A stretch of DNA of 64,000 nucleotides from Acidobacteriota bacterium (GTDB lineage Bacteria; Acidobacteriota; Blastocatellia; RBC074): positions 144,501 to 208,500 of the forward strand of contig JADJLO010000003.1 in NCBI GenBank assembly GCA_016710075.1. The letters run 5' to 3'. Shown here piece after piece: positions 19,973 through 28,465 of this stretch; the first letter of the stretch is position 1, and every line of letters starts with the position of its first letter. The position numbers and the translations under genes were made by a program. The notes below the pieces were generated by a model, which saw only the letters and a list, made by a program, of their open reading frames with translations, had not been told where the DNA came from and did not search any database.

Positions 19973-21007
19973 ATGCGTGGAAAGCTTCTACTGACATCAT
20001 TGATGGTGCTCTTTCTGCTTCCGGCAGTCGCTCAAACTCCGCAGCAGAAGAAGCCTCAGGAGAGCCGTCAGAAGCAGGAGAAAGTAGAGAAGCGGGAACC
20101 AGGCGATTCGATTGCCATTGAGACGACCGAGGTTCTGCTTCCGGTAACGGTTCGTGATTCATCCGGCCAGTTTGTCACCGACCTGAAAGTTGAAGACTTC
20201 TCGATTTTTGAGGATGGAGCGCCACAGCCGATTTCATCGTTTGCTCTCAAACGGATGCCGGTTCATGTCGTCATGCTGATTGATACCAGCAGCAGTGTCA
20301 CGCACGAGCTTGAGGATTTTAAAGATTCGGCCTGGCGTTTTATCACCAGGCTTGAGCCGGAAGACAAGGTCTCTTTGATACGGTTCGACGATGTGGTGGA
20401 GCTGGTTCAGGACTGGACGAGCAACCGGCCGACTCTAAAACGCGCGCTGAACCGGCTTCAGTCGGGAATGTTTACCAGATTCAATGAGGCGCTCTACCTT
20501 GCTGCCAGTGAACAGCTCGGCAAAATCACCGGCCGAAAAGCGATCATCGTTCTGACCGACGGAATCGACAGCGGCCGCGGATCCATCTCGAACGAAAAGG
20601 CCTTCCGCACTCTGGTCGAAGAGGAAGTGCCGGTCTATGTAGTCAGCAAAACCAGAATCCAGGGGATGGCGGAGCGCCAGGATCTGGAATACTACAATAA
20701 AATGTCCCCGGGGACGGCCAGCCGTCTCAAGATCGAATCCATCGAGATGACCCTCGCCGAACTCGATTCGAGCGAGCGGAATCTGAGCCGGATCGCCGAA
20801 GAGACCGGCGGAAGAATATTTCTTCCCGAGAGATTCGAACAACTCGATGATGCTTATCAGCAGGTGGCCGACGAGCTGAGAAGCCAGTACGTTATCTTCT
20901 ACACCCCGACAAACTCGACGCGTGACGGAAGCTACAGAGCAATTCGCGTCAAAGTTAAACACCCCGGATCCCACGTAACCTCACGTTTCGGTTATTATTC
21001 GAAGTAG
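19973..21007 (+). CDS. VWFA-related acidobacterial domain protein
   Basis: A 344-aa exported protein of the family described as 'VWFA-related Acidobacterial domain'. It has a signal peptide, a Lys/Gln-rich stretch, the family's opening strand motif (VTDLKVEDFSIFEDG), and then a VWA domain with a MIDAS-like start DTSSSV (near residue 104) and VLTDGIDSG. It ends with the family's closing LRSQYVIFYTPTNSTRDGSY and a final KVKHPG strand. Such proteins probably bind a partner at the cell surface or in the periplasm through a metal site. It is one of three paralogues here (others at 28466 and 47828). Confidence 0.85.
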   Translation: MRGKLLLTSLMVLFLLPAVAQTPQQKKPQESRQKQEKVEKREPGDSIAIETTEVLLPVTVRDSSGQFVTDLKVEDFSIFEDGAPQPISSFALKRMPVHVVMLIDTSSSVTHELEDFKDSAWRFITRLEPEDKVSLIRFDDVVELVQDWTSNRPTLKRALNRLQSGMFTRFNEALYLAASEQLGKITGRKAIIVLTDGIDSGRGSISNEKAFRTLVEEEVPVYVVSKTRIQGMAERQDLEYYNKMSPGTASRLKIESIEMTLAELDSSERNLSRIAEETGGRIFLPERFEQLDDAYQQVADELRSQYVIFYTPTNSTRDGSYRAIRVKVKHPGSHVTSRFGYYSK

Positions 21008-21189
21008 GCCCCGCCGGAATTAATTACAGGATTTTTCATCATGCCGACATTGCCAAAGTCGCAGCAGGGGCAGTTGTCGCAGCAAACCGCGCGGCAATTA
21101 TCAAAATATTCATCGTCATTATTTTCATAACGGCATCGTCGCTTGGACTGTTTCAGAAATACGAGCGATACCTGGCGGAGTCTGCCGTA

Positions 21190-22317
21190 TTGTCGACACC
21201 GGAGATAGCCGAGCTGGCAAAAAAGACATCAACGGACGATCGCAGTGAGTGGCTGCGATTATCGAGGATGGCGCTTGCCGCCGAGAAAGTGCAGCAGATA
21301 GCCGCCCCGATCGAACCGATCAACAATCGCGGTGAGGTATCGAGGATCGAGCTCGGTTATCAGTTGTTCTTCGATCCGATATTGTCGGCTGACAAGACCA
21401 CCTCCTGCGCCTCATGTCATCATCCTGATTATGGAATGGCGGATGGTTTGAAGAAGGGCAGAGGGATTGGCTCTCATGGAATCGGCAAACAACGCGAAGC
21501 ATCGGGCCGCGAACTGCAGCGTAATACTCCCAGCATTTTCAACGTCGCTTTCAGTCCGATTCTCTTCTGGGATGGCCGCGCCGGATCACTCGAAGAACAG
21601 GCTCTTGCTCCCATCTTTAACGAGGAAGAGATGAACTTCCCCGATGCGAAAGAGTTGATCGCAAGGCTGCGCGCGATACCGGCATATCGGGAAATGTTTG
21701 CCAGGGCCTTCGGATTCAATTCGAAGCAGGATGGCAGCGAGATTACGATGCAGAATGTCGCGCGGGCCGTTGCCGCATTCGAGCGCAAGCTCAATATCAC
21801 CGAGACTGCATACGACTCATTCGTCAAAGGTCAGGACGACAAGCTGACGACCGGACAATTGCGCGGGCTTGTCGCCTTCTTCGGCCAGGGACAATGCGCG
21901 GCCTGCCATATTCCTCCTCATTTTCACGACGGGATTCTTTCGTCCACGGGAGTCCCTGTCTCGTCCGAAAAGGGCGCTCCTCTCGATGGCGACCCCGGCT
22001 TCGGAGCCGTTATCCGCCGTCAGGACGGTTTCGGAATGTTCAAAACACCGGGTTTGCGTAATGTATCGCAAACCGCCCGTATATGCACAACGGCGCGTTC
22101 AAGACTCTTGAAGATATTGTCGAATTCCTACAACGACGGAGGCGGCCGAGGGCGAGGCCTGAATGTTTTCAGCCAGGATACTAAAGTCGAGAAGCTCAAC
22201 CTGACCGATCAACAGAAAAAAGACCTGGTGAGCTTTCTTAAATCACTCGACAGTCAGGCGCCATCTCCGGAGGTTCCGTCTAAAGTGCTCAGCGGGCTGA
22301 CTCCTGTAGGCAGGTAA
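21190..22317 (+). CDS. Di-haem cytochrome c peroxidase / MauG family (paired compensating frameshifts)
   Basis: A periplasmic di-haem enzyme with two CxxCH sites (CASCHH at about 73-78; CAACHI near 236). Other family elements are GYQLFFDPILS, NTPSIFNVAF and FWDGRAGSLEEQAL. The start used is TTG 21190. The same frame is open upstream and encodes a membrane anchor (IIKIFIVIIFITASSLGLF), so the true start is earlier, probably ATG 21041 with another small frameshift. Between 22076 and 22128 the printed frame reads nonsense where the +1 frame gives the expected YMHNGAFKTLEDIVEF; a lost C (22076-22078) and a gained C (22127-22128) account for it. Confidence 0.85.
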   Translation: MSTPEIAELAKKTSTDDRSEWLRLSRMALAAEKVQQIAAPIEPINNRGEVSRIELGYQLFFDPILSADKTTSCASCHHPDYGMADGLKKGRGIGSHGIGKQREASGRELQRNTPSIFNVAFSPILFWDGRAGSLEEQALAPIFNEEEMNFPDAKELIARLRAIPAYREMFARAFGFNSKQDGSEITMQNVARAVAAFERKLNITETAYDSFVKGQDDKLTTGQLRGLVAFFGQGQCAACHIPPHFHDGILSSTGVPVSSEKGAPLDGDPGFGAVIRRQDGFGMFKTPGLRNVSQTARICTTARSRLLKILSNSYNDGGGRGRGLNVFSQDTKVEKLNLTDQQKKDLVSFLKSLDSQAPSPEVPSKVLSGLTPVGR

Positions 22318-22411
22318 AAGAAGTTTACAGTTTCTGATGCTAACATCATGCCGCCTCAATCGCTCACTGTACGTACAGCCTGTGACGGTGTTAAGATGCC
22401 ATCTGTTAGCC

Positions 22412-22870
22412 ATGAGCGATATATCAAAAGAAAAAGAGATATTCATCGATCATCTGCGGGGCGCGGGATTCAAGAGGACTGCGCAGCGGGACCTCATACT
22501 TGAAGTCTTTCTCCGGACTGAGGGACACCTGAGCGCTGAAGACCTCTACAACCTGGTCAAGGCAAAAGATCCAACGGTCGGTTTTACGACTGTATACAGA
22601 ACGCTCAAGCTGCTGCACGAATGCGGGCTGGCCCGTGAAGAGCGCCTCGGTGACGGACGCAAGCGGTACGAACACGATTTCAACCACGACCATCATGACC
22701 ATCTGATCTGCACCGTCTGCGGAGATCTGATCGAGTTTTATAGCGAAGTCATAGAAAAGAAGCAGGATGAGATTGCCGCTCAGCACAAATTTCAACCGAC
22801 ACATCACAGTCTGAGAATCTTCGGCATCTGCTCCAGGTGCAGGTCCGCCCGGAAAGCTGCCGGACGATGA
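22412..22870 (+). CDS. Fur-family transcriptional regulator
   Basis: A 152-aa metalloregulator. Winged-helix DNA-binding part in residues 10-90 (RTAQRDLILEVFLRTEGHLS, then VGFTTVYRTLKLL). Regulatory metal site in RKRYEHDFNHDHHDHLICTVC and the second structural pair CSRC near the end, giving the usual CxxC...CxxC zinc site. I start it at ATG 22412; an upstream in-frame ATG at 22337 lies in non-coding-looking sequence. Fur, PerR and Zur cannot be told apart here. The neighbouring peroxidase and cytochrome make a PerR-like or iron-responsive role plausible. Confidence 0.88.
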   Translation: MSDISKEKEIFIDHLRGAGFKRTAQRDLILEVFLRTEGHLSAEDLYNLVKAKDPTVGFTTVYRTLKLLHECGLAREERLGDGRKRYEHDFNHDHHDHLICTVCGDLIEFYSEVIEKKQDEIAAQHKFQPTHHSLRIFGICSRCRSARKAAGR

Positions 22871-22903
22871 TCGCTCCACCCACATTCAATCATTCAAAAT
22901 GTC

Positions 22904-23278
22904 GTGAAAATATCTGACCGGTTGCTTGTTATAATGCTGATTACGGCTTCAATATTGCTTGCGGCTTGCAGTGCCGACAAGTCATCAGATACCCTGCATG
23001 AGGGTTTTTCAGAAGTCAAAAGCGTGGAAACGATCATGCCTGAAAATGTCCGTGAGATTTACCGCAGAAGCTGTGAATCCTGTCATGGCATTGATGGTCG
23101 CGGGATTGTGGGAGTCGCTCCGGGTCTCTTGAATTCCAGGCGCCGGGCTTTTGATGAATGGAATAAATACCTGCGCGATCCGCAGACAGTTCATCCTGTC
23201 GGTAATATGCCTCCGGTCTGGATGCTCGATGATGAGATCAGGCTCATGGCTGAGTATCTGGCTGATTCCGGCAGATGA
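22904..23278 (+). CDS. Cytochrome c-type lipoprotein
   Basis: A 124-aa protein starting at GTG 22904. The leader ends in a lipobox (SILLAAC, Cys22), so it should be lipid-anchored. A single haem site CESCH is followed by GIDGRGIVGVAPGLLN, and the distal ligand region is GNMPPVWMLDDEIRLMAEYL. It is probably an electron carrier, and its place 33 bases after the Fur gene and near the di-haem peroxidase suggests it may feed electrons to that enzyme. It is followed by a terminator at 23280. Confidence 0.82.
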   Translation: MKISDRLLVIMLITASILLAACSADKSSDTLHEGFSEVKSVETIMPENVREIYRRSCESCHGIDGRGIVGVAPGLLNSRRRAFDEWNKYLRDPQTVHPVGNMPPVWMLDDEIRLMAEYLADSGR

Positions 23279-23279
23279 C

Positions 23280-23305
23280 AACCGGTTCGGGTTTTGCCGG
23301 TTTTT
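23280..23305 (+). terminator. Intrinsic terminator after cytochrome c gene
   Basis: AACCGG (23280-23285) pairs with CCGGTT (23297-23302), with an 11-base loop and a T-run to 23305, starting two bases after the stop codon of the cytochrome gene. Confidence 0.6.
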
Positions 23306-23346
23306 CGATTGTGTTAGTCTGACTCTTCACTTTCGGTAAACTTCTT

Positions 23347-23454
23347 ATGATTGAAAGTGCCTTGAAAATCCTGAAGATTATCAAAGCTGTGCTGAAGGGC
23401 TATTGCTCCGGCCAGCCCGTCGATGACGCTCGTCCCAGAAAAGGCTGCTGCTAA
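23347..23454 (+). CDS. Possible 35-aa peptide, uncertain
   Basis: A short frame with an amphipathic start (MIESALKILKIIKAVLKGY) and a Cys-rich end (RKGCC). There is no clear ribosome site. It lies between the cytochrome terminator and deoC. The helix resembles a membrane-binding or targeting peptide, but a frame this short can arise by chance. Confidence 0.25.
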   Translation: MIESALKILKIIKAVLKGYCSGQPVDDARPRKGCC

Positions 23455-23525
23455 AGGCAATTCAGTCTTTACAGGAAGTTAAATCATCATCATCACGAAC
23501 CAGCTTTAGACTTTAAACTTTCCGT

Positions 23526-24388
23526 ATGAATTCGGATCTCGAAAAACTGATTGATCAGATAACAGACGTAATCATGGCGCGGCTTAGCCATGAGAGCGTT
23601 CCCGATGATCATGCTCACTGCAGTCCGCATCATATTGCCTGTGCGCTGCAGGCGGGGCCACGAGAATCGGCCTTGCCTGGGGCCAGTCGGCAGCCGCGGG
23701 CGCCGATGTGGCGGGCTACATCGATCATACTCTGCTTAAACCTGAAGCGACGCGAGAAGAGATCGAGAAACTTTGTAAAGAGGCAGCGACTTTCAAGTTC
23801 GCTTCAGTCTGCGTCAATCCGACCTGGGTCAAGGAATGCGCCTGGCTGTTGCATGGTTCGGAGGCCAGAGTCTGCACGGTCGTCGGATTCCCTCTCGGAG
23901 CCACCCTCCCTGACGTCAAGGCCTACGAAACAAGAAGAGCCATTTTCGACGGCGCCACTGAAATCGATATGGTCATCAACATCGGAGCGCTCAAATCCGG
24001 CGATGACGATCTGGTCAGACGGGACATCTGCGGAGTTGTCGATGCGGCTCACGATGGCTGCGCTATCGTCAAGGTGATCATCGAGACCGCATTGCTCACC
24101 GACGAAGAGAAGGTCCGCGCCTGCAGGCTGGCAAAAGAAGCAGGCGCCGATTTTGTCAAGACTTCGACCGGTTTCAGCAAAGGCGGCGCCACTGTCGCCG
24201 ATATCGAATTGATGAGACGAACAGTCGGTTCGGAGATCGGCGTCAAGGCTGCCGGAGGCGTCAAGGACCTTGAATCGGCACGGCAAATGATCGCCGCCGG
24301 CGCCACCAGAATTGGCGCCAGTGCCGGCATCAAAATCGTTCAGGAATCGAAGGGATTGAAAGTCGCCGGCGGAGGCTCCAATTACTAG
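23526..24388 (+). CDS. deoC: Deoxyribose-phosphate aldolase with N-terminal extension (single-base frameshift)
   Basis: A class I aldolase cleaving 2-deoxyribose-5-phosphate to glyceraldehyde-3-phosphate and acetaldehyde. The core starts at YIDHTLLKPEATREEIEKL; the Schiff-base Lys lies in FVKTSTGFSKGGAT, with VIIETALLTDEE before it and VKAAGGVK after. An extra ~60 residues precede the core: an amphipathic helix LEKLIDQITDVIMARL, a His/Cys patch (CSPHHIACALQAG) and ATRIGLAWGQSAAAG. The printed frame breaks in the extension; one added G in the run 23654-23657 restores about 287 aa. Such extensions are known from aldolases in some microcompartment loci. Confidence 0.88.
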
Positions 24389-24472
24389 GACCTCAAATTT
24401 GACGCTCCGATGCCTCTTTGCTATCATCACAGTCATTGTTTTCAAGGCTGTCTTTCAACTTTGAACTCTTTG

Positions 24473-24544
<72 letters not shown>

Positions 24545-24565
24545 TCCCACACCACGAGCATTCAG

Positions 24566-24661
24566 CATGGAGTTCCGCCTTCAGGCGGAACTTTCCCACG
24601 CATACCTTCTAGCGGAGAGTTCCGCGTGCACGCGGAACTCCTGCGATGCGGGAACTCCATT
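24566..24661. repeat. REPIN-like bipartite palindromic repeat, copy 1
   Basis: Two palindromes: a 10-bp arm pair (24571-24580 with 24583-24592, two-base centre) and a 24-base perfect palindrome at 24617-24640, joined by a spacer with CATACCTTCT. The same layout in opposite orientation occurs at 45194-45335. It supplies a spurious upstream ATG (24646) to the next gene. Confidence 0.8.
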
Positions 24662-24672
24662 CATACACAGCA

Positions 24673-25317
24673 ATGACAAATAAGGAAATCATCGCAAAGT
24701 TTCACCACCAGCCGGAGTTGAGTGTCGATTTTGATCTCGATTGCTGGCGCATCGCACAACGGATTAGCATCTCCCACCAATGGAACGGAGATCCCTCCCC
24801 TCCTGAGTTGAAGACTACTGCGATGGTCCTGTGGAGCAGAGAAGCGCTCTTTTTCGGTTATGAATGTGAATACACCGAACTCGACGTCGATGAGGAGTTC
24901 GATCTGAGTGAGGAGCGATATGCTTTATGGGATCGCGATGTCTGCGAGGCTTTCGTGCGTTCGCCACTGGAGCCTGATGAGAAGGTCTACAAGGAGTTTG
25001 AGGTCGCCCCGACGGGCCAGTGGATAGATTTGAAGATAGACCGGCGTGTCATGCTGGCGGACTGGCAGTGGCGAAGTGGAATGCGAACAGCTGCAAAAAT
25101 AGATCATTCGAAAAAGATCTGGCGCGCGGTCATGTCCATACCATTCGAGGCCTTCGGATGCTCACCCGGTGCTGGAGACATCTGGCATGCCAACCTTTTC
25201 CGATGCGCTCGGTTCAAAGGAGAGAGACAATACCTGGCATACTCTCCCACCCTCACCGAAAACCCGAACTTCCACGTTGCTGAAAAGTTCGCCGGCTTGA
25301 TATTTCAGATCACCTAA
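24673..25317 (+). CDS. Carbohydrate-binding (CBM9-like) domain protein
   Basis: A 214-aa protein with the look of the CBM9-like beta-sandwich found in sugar-binding and haem-binding proteins: FDLDCWRIAQRISISHQWNG, ALFFGYECEYTEL, ERYALWDRDVCEAFVRS, then YKEFEVAPTGQWIDLKI and WRAVMSIPFEAFG. No signal peptide is seen from ATG 24673, which I prefer over ATG 24646 because the latter lies inside the repeat. It is convergent with the fucosidase gene (three bases between stops). The substrate is unknown; binding a fucosylated or other glycan would fit the neighbour but is inference. Confidence 0.72.
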   Translation: MTNKEIIAKFHHQPELSVDFDLDCWRIAQRISISHQWNGDPSPPELKTTAMVLWSREALFFGYECEYTELDVDEEFDLSEERYALWDRDVCEAFVRSPLEPDEKVYKEFEVAPTGQWIDLKIDRRVMLADWQWRSGMRTAAKIDHSKKIWRAVMSIPFEAFGCSPGAGDIWHANLFRCARFKGERQYLAYSPTLTENPNFHVAEKFAGLIFQIT

Positions 25318-25319
25318 AC

Positions 25320-26738
25320 TCAAAGGACCGGCGCCTTGTATATTTCCAGATTGCTGATAGTCGGGCAGGCGCGTGAATCCTCGATGGCGATTCTCAGCTT
25401 CTGCGTTTTGACGGCGGGGAATCGAACGATACGTTTGTGGCCGATGGTTGTCTGACTGGAAACATTCAGCCAGTTTTTCCCATCCCATACTTCAACTGAA
25501 AATTTCTTGACCCGCTGGCCGAGAGCGATATTCTCCTGAATGAGGACGGTGTTGAATTCAGTCTCGCGGCCGAAATCCAGCTCCAGAGAAGCTTGTTTGA
25601 CGCCATCGTCGGTTGCCCAGAAAGTATTACGGTCCGAATCGACAGCTTTCGCAGGGCTGAACTGAGTCGAATTGGAGCGGGTGTTTGTGGCCGTCAAGCG
25701 GCCGGAAGCGAGATTGGTTTTGAATGCCTCATCTCTTGCCTGTTTGAATTCGATCAGGCGCAGCTCGTCGTTTTCGTTGACCATTCCGCGACGGTCGACT
25801 CCGATATTGAGCAGCAGGTTCCCATTCCTGCCTACCGATTTGTAGTAGATCTCCATCAACTGGGCGACTGTTTTGACCTTGCCGTCTTCATTTGAGTGAT
25901 AGAACCATCCGGGTCTGATCGATACATCGCATTCCGCGGGGATCCACGAGGTTCCGTTTTCATCTCCGGTGTTGAGCGCCTTTTCATCGGCGAATCCGGG
26001 GAAAGAGCCTTCATTGTCTCTGAGCGACCAATTTGTCTCGCCTGCTATTCCGCGTTCGTTTCCGACCCAGCGTATGTCCGGGCCGGCATCGCTGAAGATG
26101 ACCGCATTGGGCTGAATTTTCTTTATCGTGGCGAAGAAGCCGTTGAAGTCATAGACCATGCGTTTCTGATTGTCGTTGGCTCCATCGAGCCAGGCTTCAA
26201 ACACCTCGCCGTAATTCGAGAGCACCTCACGCCATTGTTCCTGATAAACGCGGTTGTATTTCGGTTTTCCGTATATCGGGTGGTTGCGGTCCCAGGGTGA
26301 GATATAGACGCCGAATTTCAATCCATACTCGCGGCAGGCCTCGGACAGGTCTTTGAGAATGTCGCCCCGGCCATTGCGCCAACTGGAATTTTTCACTGAA
26401 TATTCGGTCGTGGCGGACGGCCAGAGGCAGAAACCGTCGTGATGTTTGGCGGTAATGATGATGCCCTTCATTCCCGCGGCTTTGACTGTGCGCGCCCACT
26501 GGCGTGTATCGAGCGAGGTCGGATTGAAATTGTCCGGATGAGCCCGGCCTTCGCCCCATTCGTGATCGGTGAACGTGTTCATGCCGAAATGCACGAAAGC
26601 ATAATATTCAAGCTCCTGCCAGGCAGCCTGAGCGGCTGACGGGACCGGGGCTATCGGCTGCGGCGGCGCCGGCTTCAAGCCGATGAAAGATATGCCTGTG
26701 AAAAGGGTGATAACGGCCAGCGTTGAAATTTTGATCAT
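25320..26738 (-). CDS. Alpha-L-fucosidase, GH29, with C-terminal F5/8 type C domain
   Basis: About 472 aa. Signal peptide (ISTLAVITLFTGISFIGL), then the GH29 catalytic barrel: YYAFVHFGMNTFTDHEWGEG, GIIITAKHHDGFCLWPS, then FGVYISPWDRNHPIYG and the proposed nucleophile Asp in FEAWLDGAND. The last 130 residues form a discoidin-like (F5/8 C) binding domain (FSPAKAVDSDRNTFWATDDG and LELDFGRETEFNTVLIQEN). It resembles the GH29-B branch that cuts alpha-1,3/1,4 fucose. The real start is ATG 26738, one base from the stop of the CRTAC gene, so the two are coupled. It is the only plain degradative enzyme in the minus-strand cluster. Confidence 0.9.
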   Translation of the reverse strand: MIKISTLAVITLFTGISFIGLKPAPPQPIAPVPSAAQAAWQELEYYAFVHFGMNTFTDHEWGEGRAHPDNFNPTSLDTRQWARTVKAAGMKGIIITAKHHDGFCLWPSATTEYSVKNSSWRNGRGDILKDLSEACREYGLKFGVYISPWDRNHPIYGKPKYNRVYQEQWREVLSNYGEVFEAWLDGANDNQKRMVYDFNGFFATIKKIQPNAVIFSDAGPDIRWVGNERGIAGETNWSLRDNEGSFPGFADEKALNTGDENGTSWIPAECDVSIRPGWFYHSNEDGKVKTVAQLMEIYYKSVGRNGNLLLNIGVDRRGMVNENDELRLIEFKQARDEAFKTNLASGRLTATNTRSNSTQFSPAKAVDSDRNTFWATDDGVKQASLELDFGRETEFNTVLIQENIALGQRVKKFSVEVWDGKNWLNVSSQTTIGHKRIVRFPAVKTQKLRIAIEDSRACPTISNLEIYKAPVL

Positions 26739-26739
26739 T

Positions 26740-28437
26740 TTATTTTGTTGAAGACGTCCCCTCGACAACTTTGATGTAAGTCTTGAGAGGAGGGTTTGTG
26801 AGTTTGTCTACCTTGCCGCTCGGCCAGCGAATCTCGACACTGTCAATTCTGGTTTGCGCTCCAATGCCGATCACTTCTCGCGGGTCATGGGAGGCCAGGT
26901 AGCTGCCGCCGCTGGTCTTCAGACGCGAATGCTTCACCCCGCCGGCAATCCACGTGATGATCGCGCCGATGGCGTCTGAGTTGCTCTTCGTCGCGACTAG
27001 CTGAAGCCCCAGCCAGTTGTTCCGATTGCCTCCATCATTGCGCAGCAGCGGTGGCGCTTCCCCGTTGTTGGAAACCAGCACGTCAAGGTCGCCATCGTTG
27101 TCATAATCACCAACGGCCATCCCGCGACTGGAAAAATCTTTGGCGAAGACGGCGCCTGATTGCTTGCTCAGGTTCCTGAAGCCTCGCCCCGTATTTTCGA
27201 ACAACAAAAGCGGTTCTTTGTAACTCACGCGGGAGGCGCGCATTTCAATCAAGTCGTCCGGGTGGCCGTTGACGAGGAAAAAGTCCGTGTCACCGTCGTT
27301 GTCATAATCGAAGAACTTCAGCCCCCAGCCGCTTAATAACTGCGTGGCCGATCCAATTTCTCCCGGTTCATCCGTAAAGGTCAGGTCCTTCTGATTGTGG
27401 TAGAGGCTGAAAAATTCCTGATCAATGTTGGCGACGAACAGATCCTGCCATCCGTCACCGTCGTAATCCGCCGCATCCACTCCCATCCCTGAACGAGGCT
27501 TTCCCGCATCGCTGTATGCCACACCTGCCCCAAGCCCCACCTCCTCGAATTTCCCCCCGCCTTTATTGATGAAAAGAAAGTTGGGCATCGTATCGTTAGC
27601 CACGAAGAGATCCATCAACCCGTCGTTGTTGACATCGGTCGCAACCGCACCGAACGACTTGCCGGGGTGATCCGCAATCCCGGATTCTTTACTGGCATCG
27701 GTGAATGTGCCGTTGCCGTTATTGTGAAAAAGGCGGCTCGGTCTTGGCTTGAACAAGCGCGGAACGCAATAGTAGCGGCTGCTCATCTTCTCATCGGTGC
27801 AAAGGGTAATCTGCGACTTGTCGTAATCAACGAAGCTGGAAGTGAACAGATCCAGCTTGCCGTCGTTATCGTAATCAAACCACACTGCGCATGTGAACCA
27901 CCCCTGAGCTCCCACGCCTGCTTTTTCGGATGCGTCAGTGAAGGTGCCGTTGCCGTTGTTGCGGTAAAGAATATTGCGGCCGTAACTCGTCACATAAAGA
28001 TCGACCCATCCGTCTGCGTCATAATCCCCCGCGGCGGCTCCCATACCGAATGTGCCGCCCGCGACGCCGGCCTTGTCCGTCACATTCGTGAATGTGCCGT
28101 CGTGATTGTTGCGGTAGAGAGCGTTCTTAAGCGGCGTGGCCGGAGTGAAAAAATCCGATGGCCCGCTGTTGACGAGGTAGATGTCCATCCACCCGTCGTT
28201 GTCATAATCGAAAAAAGCGCACCCGGACCCGACTGTCTCCGGCAGAAAACGCTCCGGTGAGTGAGCGTTGTTGTGAACCCAGGTGATGCCGCTGACTTTT
28301 GTAGAAACCTCTTCAAAGGTCACAAGGGACTTCACCTGCACCGGCGTTTGCCCGGCCTGAGAGGTGAAAGGCAAAACGAGAGCAGGGGCGAAGAATAGCA
28401 GGAGAATTATTGTCCTGTGCCTGACTGAGATGTTCAT
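26740..28437 (-). CDS. CRTAC1-family protein: FG-GAP/VCBS propeller plus ASPIC/UnbV domain (copy 2)
   Basis: A 565-aa exported protein with a signal peptide (TIILLLFFAPALVLPF), then repeated calcium-binding FG-GAP units of the type FDYDNDGWMDIYLVN and YRNNHDGTFTNVTDKAG, roughly seven copies forming a beta-propeller. The C-terminus is an ASPIC/UnbV domain (GVKHSRLKTSGGSYLASHDP, then IDSVEIRWPSGKVDKLTNPP). Such proteins are abundant in acidobacteria and planctomycetes and thought to bind glycans or proteins outside the cell. It has a paralogue at 32381 in the same cluster. The fucosidase follows one base later. Confidence 0.9.
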   Translation of the reverse strand: MNISVRHRTIILLLFFAPALVLPFTSQAGQTPVQVKSLVTFEEVSTKVSGITWVHNNAHSPERFLPETVGSGCAFFDYDNDGWMDIYLVNSGPSDFFTPATPLKNALYRNNHDGTFTNVTDKAGVAGGTFGMGAAAGDYDADGWVDLYVTSYGRNILYRNNGNGTFTDASEKAGVGAQGWFTCAVWFDYDNDGKLDLFTSSFVDYDKSQITLCTDEKMSSRYYCVPRLFKPRPSRLFHNNGNGTFTDASKESGIADHPGKSFGAVATDVNNDGLMDLFVANDTMPNFLFINKGGGKFEEVGLGAGVAYSDAGKPRSGMGVDAADYDGDGWQDLFVANIDQEFFSLYHNQKDLTFTDEPGEIGSATQLLSGWGLKFFDYDNDGDTDFFLVNGHPDDLIEMRASRVSYKEPLLLFENTGRGFRNLSKQSGAVFAKDFSSRGMAVGDYDNDGDLDVLVSNNGEAPPLLRNDGGNRNNWLGLQLVATKSNSDAIGAIITWIAGGVKHSRLKTSGGSYLASHDPREVIGIGAQTRIDSVEIRWPSGKVDKLTNPPLKTYIKVVEGTSSTK

Positions 28438-28465
28438 CCGTTTTTACAGAACCTCCTGGAGCGTT

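Noticed and set aside
23526..24388. Nearby bacterial microcompartment operon
   Set aside because: No shell protein, aldehyde dehydrogenase or other cargo gene is in the window; only the aldolase extension hints at one.
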